This document shows positions 1 through 6,487 of a stretch of 21,971 nt of DNA, piece after piece (the first letter of the stretch is position 1; every line of letters begins with the position of its first letter). The translations under genes were made by a program, and so were the position numbers. Location: positions 1 through 21,971 of the IMG/VR virus record IMGVR_UViG_3300011116_001105; one strand, 5' to 3'. Below the pieces are notes generated by a model. The model saw nothing but the letters and a program-made list of their open reading frames with translations, did no database searches and was not told the origin of the DNA. The DNA is from a virus.

Positions 1-303
1 TGTTATTTTGTATAAGTTGTTGTTATACTCTACCCACAATTGCTTATCCAATGGGATTGATGAGTTAAATCTAATGTAAAAATCTGTATTAATACCAGCA
101 TCAATATTTACCCCATCAATAAATTCTCTCGCAGTATTTGTTTTAATCATGGCCCACACTGTCGCAATTGTTGTAAATCCAACACTTGAAACGCTATTGG
201 GTGCATTATTTGGCGTTATTGATGATGTCTGTATTTTTATTCTTTTATCATAATCACCAATACATACTTTTTTTATATTTTTCTTTATTGATTGGCATTT
301 CAT
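1..303 (-). CDS. Head-tail joining protein (SPP1 gp16 / Phage_H_T_join-like), partial
   Basis: The reading frame runs leftward from an ATG at 303-301 and stays open for 101 codons to the window edge, so the C-terminus is missing. The start overlaps the TGA stop of the upstream connector gene (ATGA arrangement), which indicates translational coupling. The visible protein has the family's usual plan: a short N-terminal strand (DYDKRIKIQTSS), a middle block VGFTTIATVWAMIKTNTAREF containing the W-A pair typical of these adaptors, then a strand with YIRFNSSIPL and the ending LWVEYNNNLYKIT. In characterised phages this protein closes the head-tail connector after DNA packaging. Position right after the gp8-like connector agrees. 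The family call rests on pattern recognition, not a profile search. Confidence 0.8.
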   Translation of the reverse strand, partial: MKCQSIKKNIKKVCIGDYDKRIKIQTSSITPNNAPNSVSSVGFTTIATVWAMIKTNTAREFIDGVNIDAGINTDFYIRFNSSIPLDKQLWVEYNNNLYKIT

Positions 304-863
304 ATAATAAATTTCTGTGGTATAATGTAAGGGAAGAATAAAGATTTTAAAAGCGGGTTATTTTCATTGCCACAATCGCCAGAATTTTCAAATAAATAAC
401 TACAAACATTTAAACAAGCTTGTTTTATAGCATCTGGTCTATTGGGATAATCGCATTTAAAAGTTATGATAACCGCTTGCTTTCTATTATAAGTATTTGG
501 AAACTGTTTATCTTGCTTAATATATATTGATGAATAATCAGCATCATCAGTGAAATAATAATCATTGGCATTTAGTGTTTGCAATGTGTTGTTATCATCG
601 TAATATTGAATTGATGTAATGGATTTTAGTTTGCTTCTTCTAACTTCTATTCCGTGGCAGTTTGGAAATGTATCAAGATATAATTTAAACTCCTTTTCAA
701 CAAATTCTCTTCCAGTTATTTTCTCGCCAATTTGACGAGACACTTTAATAAAAGGTGTTAGGATATTATCAAAGTCATTGCCATCTATTCGCAAAAATGT
801 TTTAATTTCTGCTAGGGTTATAACTTCGGTTGTTGCATCGGTTAATAATACTATGGATTGCAT
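300..863 (-). CDS. Head-tail connector, phiE125 gp8 / HK97 gp6-like
   Basis: A 187-residue protein with the opening typical of connector proteins, here ITLAEIKTFLRID at residues 16-28, followed by a helical stretch (ILTPFIKVSRQIGEKITGRE), a beta-rich middle (IEVRRSKLKSITSIQYYDD, YYFTDDADYSSIYI) and a C-terminal helix (RPDAIKQACLNVCSYLFE). Family members form a ring under the portal and attach the tail. The start overlaps the previous gene by 13 bases and the stop overlaps the next start, so the genes are packed as one operon. There is no close Shine-Dalgarno; a GGAGA lies about 18 bases before the ATG. Confidence 0.8.
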   Translation of the reverse strand: MQSIVLLTDATTEVITLAEIKTFLRIDGNDFDNILTPFIKVSRQIGEKITGREFVEKEFKLYLDTFPNCHGIEVRRSKLKSITSIQYYDDNNTLQTLNANDYYFTDDADYSSIYIKQDKQFPNTYNRKQAVIITFKCDYPNRPDAIKQACLNVCSYLFENSGDCGNENNPLLKSLFFPYIIPQKFII

Positions 864-1192
864 ATTATTTTTATTTTTCTTTCTCCAGTTTCAGTCATAT
901 TTGAAACTAAACGAATAAAATTAAATGGATTATCATAATTGCTTTCAATTTCAACAAATTTGTTAGCAGTGATTTTAATTTCTTTTGCAGTTCCTGTCTC
1001 ACTTCCATAAACTTCATAGAAATTAGTGCCATCAATCGAACCTTCAATTGTGAATTTGCTTCCAGTTATTGTTGCTGGCACTATTAAGCCAATTAAATGT
1101 GTTCCGCCTAATTCATAAGATGTTGATGTTGTAGATCCATTTGGAATTGTTAATTCCACAAATTCTCTTGTGCTTTGAAATTTACTTGGCAT
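851..1192 (-). CDS. Small virion-module protein, unknown function
   Basis: A 113-residue protein of mostly beta character, rich in Thr, Ser, Gly and Ile, with no signal peptide or membrane segment. The run FTIEGSIDGTNFYEVYGSETG (about residues 48-68) and the ending FNFIRLVSNMTETGERKIKI suggest a beta-sandwich like those of small head or decoration proteins. An AAGGAA sequence 8-9 bases before the ATG is a fair ribosome binding site. It sits between a small 90-residue protein and the connector and overlaps both neighbours (11 and 13 bases), so it belongs to the head-completion block. I do not recognise a named family. A structural role is inferred from position. Confidence 0.65.
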   Translation of the reverse strand: MPSKFQSTREFVELTIPNGSTTSTSYELGGTHLIGLIVPATITGSKFTIEGSIDGTNFYEVYGSETGTAKEIKITANKFVEIESNYDNPFNFIRLVSNMTETGERKIKIICNP

Positions 1193-1454
1193 TTTTATTT
1201 CCTTTTTTTGGTTTAATATCTTTATTTTCTAGATTATCGATTGCTTTGTTTTCTAATTCTTCAATAGCTTTTTCTTTAATAATTTCTTCTTTATTTTCTA
1301 GATTATCGATTGCTTTTTCTCCCCAGCCTTCTTTTAAAAATACTTCGGCTAATTCTTGGTAAATGTCATAAGTTTTACCCTCTAAATATTCAAATGTTTG
1401 AGTTCCTGATTCGTTTTTAGAGGCTTTTGTGGTTATTAATACTTTTACTAACAT
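1182..1454 (-). CDS. Small head-region protein with repetitive C-terminal helix
   Basis: A 90-residue protein in two parts. Residues 1-47 (LVKVLITTKA, FEYLEGKTYDIYQELAEVFLKEGWGEKA) follow the pattern of small proteins found between capsid and connector genes in many phages: a strand, a Gly-Lys turn, then a helix with 'LA..(F/L)...G.(A/G)'. Residues 48-90 are low complexity, made of Glu/Lys/Asn repeats (AIDNLENK, AIEELENK, AIDNLENK), probably a charged helix or coiled coil. A 27-bp direct repeat at the DNA level underlies this. The gene is the first one after the hairpin terminator. There is no Shine-Dalgarno. Function unknown. Confidence 0.6.
   Translation of the reverse strand: MLVKVLITTKASKNESGTQTFEYLEGKTYDIYQELAEVFLKEGWGEKAIDNLENKEEIIKEKAIEELENKAIDNLENKDIKPKKGNKNAK
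1221..1316. repeat. 27-bp direct repeat inside the 90-residue gene
   Basis: Positions 1221-1247 and 1290-1316 carry the same 27 bases, starting TTTATTTTCTAGATTATCGA, 69 bases apart start to start. On the coding (minus) strand they encode the repeated segment AIDNLENK. The stretch between them encodes the related IKEKAIEELENK, so the region looks like repeat expansion of a helical tail. Confidence 0.9.
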
Positions 1455-1470
1455 AAGATATGATTTAAGT

Positions 1471-1500
1471 TAAAAAGAGGGGTTTTTAAGCCCCTCTTAA
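1471..1500 (-). terminator. Rho-independent terminator between capsid and connector genes
   Basis: Read on the minus strand, AAGAGGGG (1498-1491 side) pairs perfectly with CCCCTCTT over 8 bp around an 8-nt loop and is followed at once by a U tract (CTCTTTTTAAC). It starts just after the stop of the 133-residue capsid-adjacent gene (1504) and ends before the 90-residue gene (start 1454). On the plus strand the tail (AATATTT) is poorer, so the minus-strand reading is preferred. It would let the capsid and its partner be made in excess over the connector proteins downstream, by partial read-through. Confidence 0.75.
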
Positions 1501-1503
1501 TAT

Positions 1504-1905
1504 TTATGCAACTGGTGCAGTTTTTGGGTCTCCAAGAATAACTGAACCGCCAGCAGTTAAGCCAGTAGTTACAGAAGTTGAAACCAAAGATAACTTTACA
1601 TATCTTTTAGTTCCAATATATCCAACTCTTGAACGAGAATGACCTGTTGAAAGTGCGGCGTCAGCCTCAAGTCCAACTAAATCATCATCGCTCACAGAAC
1701 CACTATAAGAACCTGAAGTATCAGATTCTTGAATAAGTGGAGTTACAGTTCCATCAGTTCTTGCACCAGTAATTATTTCAAATGTTACTGATTCATAACC
1801 TTGGGTGTCAACTTCAACACCAGCAGTTGTGGTATTGGTTGAAATTGCGGCAATATTTAAAGCATTTACAACTTTAATATTGGTTTTTAGGTCTCTACTA
1901 GCCAT
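1504..1905 (-). CDS. Capsid-adjacent structural protein, putative decoration/stabilising protein
   Basis: A 133-residue protein directly after the major capsid gene, rich in Thr, Ser, Gly and Val. The pattern YESVTFEIITGARTDGTVTPLIQESD (about residues 37-62), then RSRVGYIGTKRYVKLSLVST (91-110), then VILGDPKTAPVA at the end, is one I associate with a recurrent family next to HK97-type capsid genes, often in alphaproteobacterial phages. It is beta-rich and lacks membrane segments. An AAGGAG Shine-Dalgarno 8 bases before the ATG is the best ribosome site in the leftward operon, and the terminator follows the gene, so high expression is expected, as for a decoration protein. The exact role is inferred. 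Confidence 0.7.
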   Translation of the reverse strand: MASRDLKTNIKVVNALNIAAISTNTTTAGVEVDTQGYESVTFEIITGARTDGTVTPLIQESDTSGSYSGSVSDDDLVGLEADAALSTGHSRSRVGYIGTKRYVKLSLVSTSVTTGLTAGGSVILGDPKTAPVA

Positions 1906-1930
1906 ATTATTTTCTCCTTTATTTTATAAA

Positions 1931-3094
1931 TTAAGATGCGATTTTAAGTTTTCTTAAACCTTCAGTTAGAACAACTTGTCCGCCAGTTCTCTTATAAACA
2001 ATAAAGCGTCTTTTTCCGCTAGTTGCTTGAGTATAAGGGTCTTCAATCAATTCAAAGTTAACATTATCAACAATGTAATAACATTTACGATAATCACCAA
2101 GAATAATTGGGAAAGTTCCAGCACCTACATCTGGCATATCATTAGCCAAAACATAAGGCAAACCAGCAACAGTGTTTGGAACATCTCTAATTCCTAAACT
2201 TGGAACGAATAGATATTGACCATAAGTATCTTTTAATGTTCTAATATGAGCATTAAGAGTTTTGCGGTTAAACATCCAAGCTAGATTATATCCTGTTGGG
2301 AGTTCACCTTGAATTGCATATAATGAATCACCAGTCAAGGCAGATGCACTACCGCTGTTGGTTTCGCCAACGCTAGAGTTTGACAACAAGCCTTGTGGCT
2401 TATTAATGCCATTTCCACTAACAAAAGCAGAACCTTCGATTCTTGCCATATCTTCGGCAATATCGCTAGTGATTTCATTTCTCATATTGAAAGCAGAATC
2501 ATTCAATAATTCAAAAGAAATATCAGTATAAACCATCAATTTTTCAGCCTTAATAGTTTCTTCACCATAAGTTGAATTAGATTGGTTTGCGGTTTGACCT
2601 TCGCCTACCCATCCACCAGAAACTAAACCAGTTCTTTTTGGGAATTGAATTTCTTTTGAGCTAGTAGTAATAACACGGGCAACGGAACGAACTGGTGAAA
2701 CTTCGGTAATTTTTTTGATAATTTCATTAGCATATTCAGCGGGTGCTAAATATCCACCTTGAGCATTATCAGCTTGACGAAGATATTTTAATTCTTCAGT
2801 TCCTTTCATTTGGAAAGTTCCTTTAATCAAAAGATTTTCAAATGATTTTAACTCTTGAGTTTTGGCTTCTTTAGTTTCACCACTTAGGCCTCTTTTTAAA
2901 TCGGCTTCGATTGAGTTAAGTCTATTTTCCAATTCTTCGGCTCTATTAGCTTTTTCTTGGATTTCTTTTAGTTTTGCTTGGTTTTTAGTTTCTTGAGCGT
3001 CTAAAAGGTTATTAATCTTTTCTTCCATCTCTTTAGAAACGCCAGCACGGAGAGCGTTTAATGCTTCCATGTGTTTTTGTTCAAAATCTGACAT
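1931..3094 (-). CDS. Major capsid protein, HK97 family
   Basis: A 387-residue protein of typical HK97-type length. Residues about 1-88 are a charged coiled coil (EEKINNLLDAQETKNQAK, RAEELENRLNSIEADLKRG), the scaffolding delta domain. From about residue 109 the capsid domain begins with the standard AQGGYLAPAEYANEIIKKI and continues through SPVRSVARVI, EIQFPKRTG, WVGEGQTANQS, DISFELLNDSAF, ASAFVSGNGINKPQGLL-like turns and the closing RFIVYKRTGGQVV. Cleavage by the neighbouring protease before the GGYLAP block is expected from the family, but the exact bond cannot be read. It lies 6 bases after the protease gene. No Shine-Dalgarno is visible. Confidence 0.95.
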   Translation of the reverse strand: MSDFEQKHMEALNALRAGVSKEMEEKINNLLDAQETKNQAKLKEIQEKANRAEELENRLNSIEADLKRGLSGETKEAKTQELKSFENLLIKGTFQMKGTEELKYLRQADNAQGGYLAPAEYANEIIKKITEVSPVRSVARVITTSSKEIQFPKRTGLVSGGWVGEGQTANQSNSTYGEETIKAEKLMVYTDISFELLNDSAFNMRNEITSDIAEDMARIEGSAFVSGNGINKPQGLLSNSSVGETNSGSASALTGDSLYAIQGELPTGYNLAWMFNRKTLNAHIRTLKDTYGQYLFVPSLGIRDVPNTVAGLPYVLANDMPDVGAGTFPIILGDYRKCYYIVDNVNFELIEDPYTQATSGKRRFIVYKRTGGQVVLTEGLRKLKIAS

Positions 3095-3100
3095 ATTGTT

Positions 3101-4138
3101 TTATTTTAAATTTTTAATGAAATTGTTTAAATCTGTGATGATTTTTTGTTTTAAATCAGCATCTCGCTGATTATCTTCGCTCGCGTCTCGCTTGCTTGAG
3201 AATTCTTTTACTTTACTTATTAAAGTTTTTGCTTCGTTATTTGAAAAACCATAAGCTTTTAGTGTTTGTTCGATATCTTTTAAACTATCAAAGGATTTTG
3301 TTAATGGACTAATAATTGAATCATCTTCAAATTCTTCCGCCATTCTTTTATAGAGTTGGTTAATAACTGGTTTAATGCGGTTTTTATCATTATCAGAAAT
3401 ATCCACGCCACCTCTTGCACCATTTAAGATACCAGCAATTGCAAATACTGCTCTTGGCACAATATGAGGTTCATTATTTATAATATCTGCAAAAAGTAAT
3501 TTATATGAGCCGAATAATTCTGGAGCTTGACCATCAAAATACATAAAATATTTGCGATAATCTTGGCTTGGTGTTTCATTTGATTTTGTATATTCTCTAA
3601 TTCTTCTTTCGGCTTCTGTGCTGTCCCAATCTCTATCTCTTGGCGCTAGTGGCAGTCTTGTAGTGCCAGCAAATGACTTAAAACCACTTACTAATGCTTG
3701 TGAGTTCATTGCTTTAGTTACTAATGATACTTCAAACAATTCAATTTGTTTTAATGCTCTAATACCATTTTTTAACATCTCAGAATCTTTGGTAAAGAAA
3801 CCAATTGACATTTCTTTAATTGACCCGACTTTCATTTGTGGAATAATGCGACCAGAAACTAAGGTATCGTCTTTTGGCAAGTTTCCCTTAATAAACAAAC
3901 CTTTCTCATCTTCATATAATTGAATTGAAACTCCAACTGGCTCGCTCATTTGATGTTGCCATAAAATTGGCACTTGCGAATTTCTAGCTAAAGAGTCGGC
4001 AAAAGCACCTCTAATAACCATATCATCGCCATAATCTATATTGTTAAATGTTGATGCGTAGCCTTCAAATGTAAAATTATTTTCAACTTCTTGAGTTGAT
4101 TTTACTTCAAATGGAAATGTTTTAATTTCTTTTTTCAC
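3101..4138 (-). CDS. HK97-family prohead protease (peptidase S78) with C-terminal extension
   Basis: A 345-residue protein. Residues 1-150 are the S78 protease domain: FEGYASTFNNIDYGDDMVIRGAF near the N-terminus, then the likely catalytic His62 (LWQHQM), Ser111 (EMSIGF) and an acidic partner around Glu136 (LFEVSLVTKAMN). Residues about 180-290 form a second block seen in some phage proteases (SYKLLFADIINNEPHIVPRAVFAIAG, NGARGGVDIS) that ends near a Tyr-Lys-Arg-Met motif. Residues 290-345 are a charged helix that could act as extra scaffold. The enzyme matures the prohead by cutting the capsid delta domain. The start codon is GTG (4138-4136), with no clear Shine-Dalgarno. It is twice the length of the minimal HK97 protease. 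Confidence 0.92.
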   Translation of the reverse strand: MKKEIKTFPFEVKSTQEVENNFTFEGYASTFNNIDYGDDMVIRGAFADSLARNSQVPILWQHQMSEPVGVSIQLYEDEKGLFIKGNLPKDDTLVSGRIIPQMKVGSIKEMSIGFFTKDSEMLKNGIRALKQIELFEVSLVTKAMNSQALVSGFKSFAGTTRLPLAPRDRDWDSTEAERRIREYTKSNETPSQDYRKYFMYFDGQAPELFGSYKLLFADIINNEPHIVPRAVFAIAGILNGARGGVDISDNDKNRIKPVINQLYKRMAEEFEDDSIISPLTKSFDSLKDIEQTLKAYGFSNNEAKTLISKVKEFSSKRDASEDNQRDADLKQKIITDLNNFIKNLK

Positions 4139-4151
4139 TTGCTAAAATATA

Positions 4152-4180
4152 TTGATTTAAATTAAATTATCTTTTAACAT
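4152..4180 (+). promoter_or_regulatory. Likely promoter of the plus-strand cassette
   Basis: TTGATT (4152-4157) and TAACAT (4175-4180) are separated by 17 bases, a good sigma70-type spacing, and lie 36 bases before the ATG of the 106-residue gene. The 77-base gap between two divergently oriented genes is where such a promoter is needed, because the cassette runs against the morphogenesis operon. Such matches arise by chance in AT-rich DNA. Confidence 0.45.
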
Positions 4181-4215
4181 AAAAAGGTTTTTATATAAAA
4201 TCTAATTAAAAAACT

Positions 4216-4536
4216 ATGATTAATAACAATCCAATAGACTTAAATGTCCATTTTAACGGTTCTTATAAACTTTTTAAATGGATACTCAAAAAATATAAAA
4301 AGCAATTACCATATAACGGAAATGTAAAAGATTTTGCAGTTTCAAATAATTATTGCCCGCAAATATCTGACCACTGGCGATATTATGGTGTTGGTCATAG
4401 AGTTTGGAATTTACTACATAAAGATTTAACGATTCTTTTTTTAATGAACAAAATTGAAATAGCGAATTTAAACGAATTAAGAAATATGTTTGAGGCTTGG
4501 AAAAAAGATGATTCAAAGGGTTTAAATGATTTATAA
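4216..4536 (+). CDS. Hypothetical protein, first gene of the inserted plus-strand cassette
   Basis: A 106-residue protein, basic in the first half, with several aromatic residues (WRYYGVGHRVWNLLH at residues 53-67) and a helical, charged C-terminus. There is no membrane segment, signal peptide or recognisable motif. The gene is read against the surrounding morphogenesis genes and is followed 37 bases later by the Ntn hydrolase gene, so the two are probably co-transcribed. An 86-residue reading frame on the opposite strand overlaps it but has poor composition. I cannot assign a function; cargo of moron type is a reasonable guess from the orientation. Confidence 0.6.
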   Translation: MINNNPIDLNVHFNGSYKLFKWILKKYKKQLPYNGNVKDFAVSNNYCPQISDHWRYYGVGHRVWNLLHKDLTILFLMNKIEIANLNELRNMFEAWKKDDSKGLNDL

Positions 4537-4573
4537 ATTTTATCAACAGATATTAACAAAAAATTAAAGAAAT

Positions 4574-5167
4574 ATGACAGTATTAATAGCACAAAACACA
4601 AAAGATAAAATTATATTAGGAGCAGACACTGGTTGTTTTTATGGAAATAGTGGAGCTAAATTTCACATAGATAATCACAAAGGTCACCTAAAAATTGCGC
4701 AAGTTAATGATATTATTTACAGCGCAACTGGCTTGGTTAGTGAAATTATTAATTTTGGTTTATTTTGCCAGACTAAAAAACCAGAAAGAAGTGACCAGTT
4801 GGGAATACAAAGATTTTTTATTGACTTTGGCAAATGGCTTAAAGAACAAAATATTGAGTTTAATGGTAAAGTTAATAATTATTATTTCGTTGTTTTTGAG
4901 AAAAGATTGTTTCACTTTCAAGAAGGTGCGATTAGTGAAATTTTGGAAGATGATTTTGCAACTGATGGGGCTGGGTTCAAAGAGGCGTACATGGCAATGT
5001 ATTTGGGTAAATCAGTTGAAGAGGCTATCAATCTAACAATTGAAATAAATAATTGGACAAGTGGAAAAGCCCAAGTTGTTGAGATTAAAAAGAATCAAAG
5101 TCTTAATGGAGCATTACCACCGTCTATAAAATATCCACCAATTCCAACTGACATCAAATCTTTATAA
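4574..5167 (+). CDS. Proteasome beta / HslV-like Ntn hydrolase
   Basis: A 197-residue protein with the plan of the proteasome-type Ntn hydrolase fold. The second residue is Thr, which would become the N-terminal nucleophile after Met removal: TVLIAQ then DKIILGADTG, placing an Asp exactly 17 residues from that Thr, as in proteasome beta subunits (Thr1/Asp17). A Lys at residue 40 (GHLKIAQ) is a candidate for the conserved Lys33. IIYSATGLVSEI matches the usual 'aG...D' strand-turn. A C-terminal block DGAGFKEAYMAMYLGKSVEEAI, then NWTSGKAQVVEI, matches the GSG...eeAi...SGG.v.v pattern, with Asn160 where the catalytic-site Asp166 normally sits and Ala where Ser129 sits. A Pro-rich tail follows residue 180. 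No ATPase partner is visible. The fold assignment is fairly confident; activity and substrate are unknown. Confidence 0.7.
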   Translation: MTVLIAQNTKDKIILGADTGCFYGNSGAKFHIDNHKGHLKIAQVNDIIYSATGLVSEIINFGLFCQTKKPERSDQLGIQRFFIDFGKWLKEQNIEFNGKVNNYYFVVFEKRLFHFQEGAISEILEDDFATDGAGFKEAYMAMYLGKSVEEAINLTIEINNWTSGKAQVVEIKKNQSLNGALPPSIKYPPIPTDIKSL

Positions 5168-5179
5168 AAAATTAAAATT

Positions 5180-5327
5180 ATGGAATTTTTACCCCCCAAA
5201 TCTGTAAAGTTTTTATTTACAATCAATTCAAGTTGTAGCAGATAAAAGATGGTTCGGAAGATATTATTATTTAATCTTTATAAAAGATTATAGTGATTTT
5301 TTAGATTCAAATGTTAAATCTTATTAA
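5180..5327 (+). pseudogene. Small gene with a one-base frameshift (about 48 residues if repaired)
   Basis: From the ATG at 5180 the frame encodes MEFLPPKSVKFLF and then stops 21 codons in. A neighbouring frame is open from about 5203 to a TAA at 5325-5327 and reads like real protein (QVVADKRWFGRYYYLIFIKD). Dropping one T from the T5 run at 5210-5214 joins them into a coherent 48-residue protein. The 3' end overlaps the stop of the converging MuF gene. It is either a decayed gene, a sequencing or assembly slip in a homopolymer, or a slippage-expressed product. It follows the Ntn hydrolase stop by 12 bases. The family is unknown. Confidence 0.45.
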
Positions 5328-6487
5328 TCTTTGTATTTTTCCCAGATATTAGTTGACCAAATTCTTCCAGCATCACCACCCCAAAGGCAATATGCAATCT
5401 TTCCATTACTTGGATAGCCTTTTTCTCCTTGTCTAAAACCTTCTGCTTGCTTATCTACTTCGTGTCTCGCAAAATAAGAATACATTCTTTTAACAGTATT
5501 TAAACTTAGATTTTCTCGATTAACTAATTGATTAGCTCTCTTAACACCAACCGCAGTCCCACCTCTTCCATATTCTTTTCTCCATTCCAATCCTTTTTTA
5601 GCTTCTCTTGCCATTTCTTGCGTTGGTTTGAATGTTTCGTTTGCTTTTGCTTCAAAAGATTTCTTGCCAAACTTATTCGAATAATCTGCTATGCACCTAC
5701 AATTGATGGACTCCTCGGCAGGTAAATTCGGGTCTCTTGGAAACTTAGCACGATTACCACCTATAAAAAAATCATCGCTAACATTAACTTGTTGAAAATC
5801 AGCCTCGGCGTGTGTAGTTCTTGTTTTATTATCAAGTATAGCAACCCAGGTTTTTAAAACCTCAACGGATTTATTGTTAATTTCTAACTCTGATTCATCT
5901 ATAAGCTCGCCTTCTTCTTGTCTTGTCCAACTTTCGGTTAATCCGACAACTTGAGAGGCGATTAATTCGCTTCTTGCTTGGCTTTTATCCAGTAAGTTTA
6001 TTTTAATATTTCTGGCAATAATTATCCACTCGGGTAATGCCTTTTGAGTAGTAAATTTAATCTCTTCTTGTGATATTGCTGTTAATATTTCTTTAGCGTT
6101 TGTCTCTGTAATATATCTCGCTTGAGTTTCGCTTTCATTTGCAATAAAAAAAGTCGCCGATTCTTGAAATTGTGTGTTGATTTCTTTTAGTTTGTCATCG
6201 ACTCTTGGGTCTGTAATTTCTTTTATTTCTAAATCTATACCAAAATTTAATCCCTTTTTTTGTAAATCTTCTCTTAAGCTAAAACCAAACTCCTTAACTG
6301 TTTTTCTCATTATATCCCTAATTTCTTTTAAAAATTCTGGATAATAATTACTTGCTAATTCTTGGGTGTTTATCGTGCCATTTTTTCGATAAATATTTTC
6401 AGCATCATTTGCCATATTGCGAAATATTGCCTTGATTTTTGGCAATGCATTTGCTTCTAGCTTTCTTTTGCGAACATCAATTTCCAT
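5324..6487 (-). CDS. MuF-like head morphogenesis (minor capsid) protein
   Basis: A 387-residue protein. The N-terminal two thirds are helical and charged. The MuF-type module lies around residues 213-267: TWVAILDNKTRTTHAEADFQ, then FPRDPNLPAEESINCRCIAD, with the Cys-Arg-Cys of the family. A separate C-terminal module follows, containing EWRKEYGRGGTAVGVKRA, a helix ending MYSYFARHEVDKQAEGF and LWGGDAGRIW near the end. I recognise this last block as a recurrent appendage on phage head proteins. MuF proteins sit inside the head near the portal and help assembly or carry injected domains. The gene overlaps the portal stop by 11 bases. Confidence 0.85.
   Translation of the reverse strand: MEIDVRKRKLEANALPKIKAIFRNMANDAENIYRKNGTINTQELASNYYPEFLKEIRDIMRKTVKEFGFSLREDLQKKGLNFGIDLEIKEITDPRVDDKLKEINTQFQESATFFIANESETQARYITETNAKEILTAISQEEIKFTTQKALPEWIIIARNIKINLLDKSQARSELIASQVVGLTESWTRQEEGELIDESELEINNKSVEVLKTWVAILDNKTRTTHAEADFQQVNVSDDFFIGGNRAKFPRDPNLPAEESINCRCIADYSNKFGKKSFEAKANETFKPTQEMAREAKKGLEWRKEYGRGGTAVGVKRANQLVNRENLSLNTVKRMYSYFARHEVDKQAEGFRQGEKGYPSNGKIAYCLWGGDAGRIWSTNIWEKYKD

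Noticed and set aside
1141-1362. 73-residue plus-strand frame opposite the 90- and 113-residue genes
   Set aside because: Repetitive hydrophobic shadow of the direct repeat; minus-strand genes have better composition and fit the operon.
4286-4546. Minus-strand frames (86 and 68 residues) opposite the 106-residue cassette gene
   Set aside because: Low-complexity Phe/Leu/Ile content typical of antisense A/T-rich DNA, no ribosome site; the plus frame fits the cassette better.
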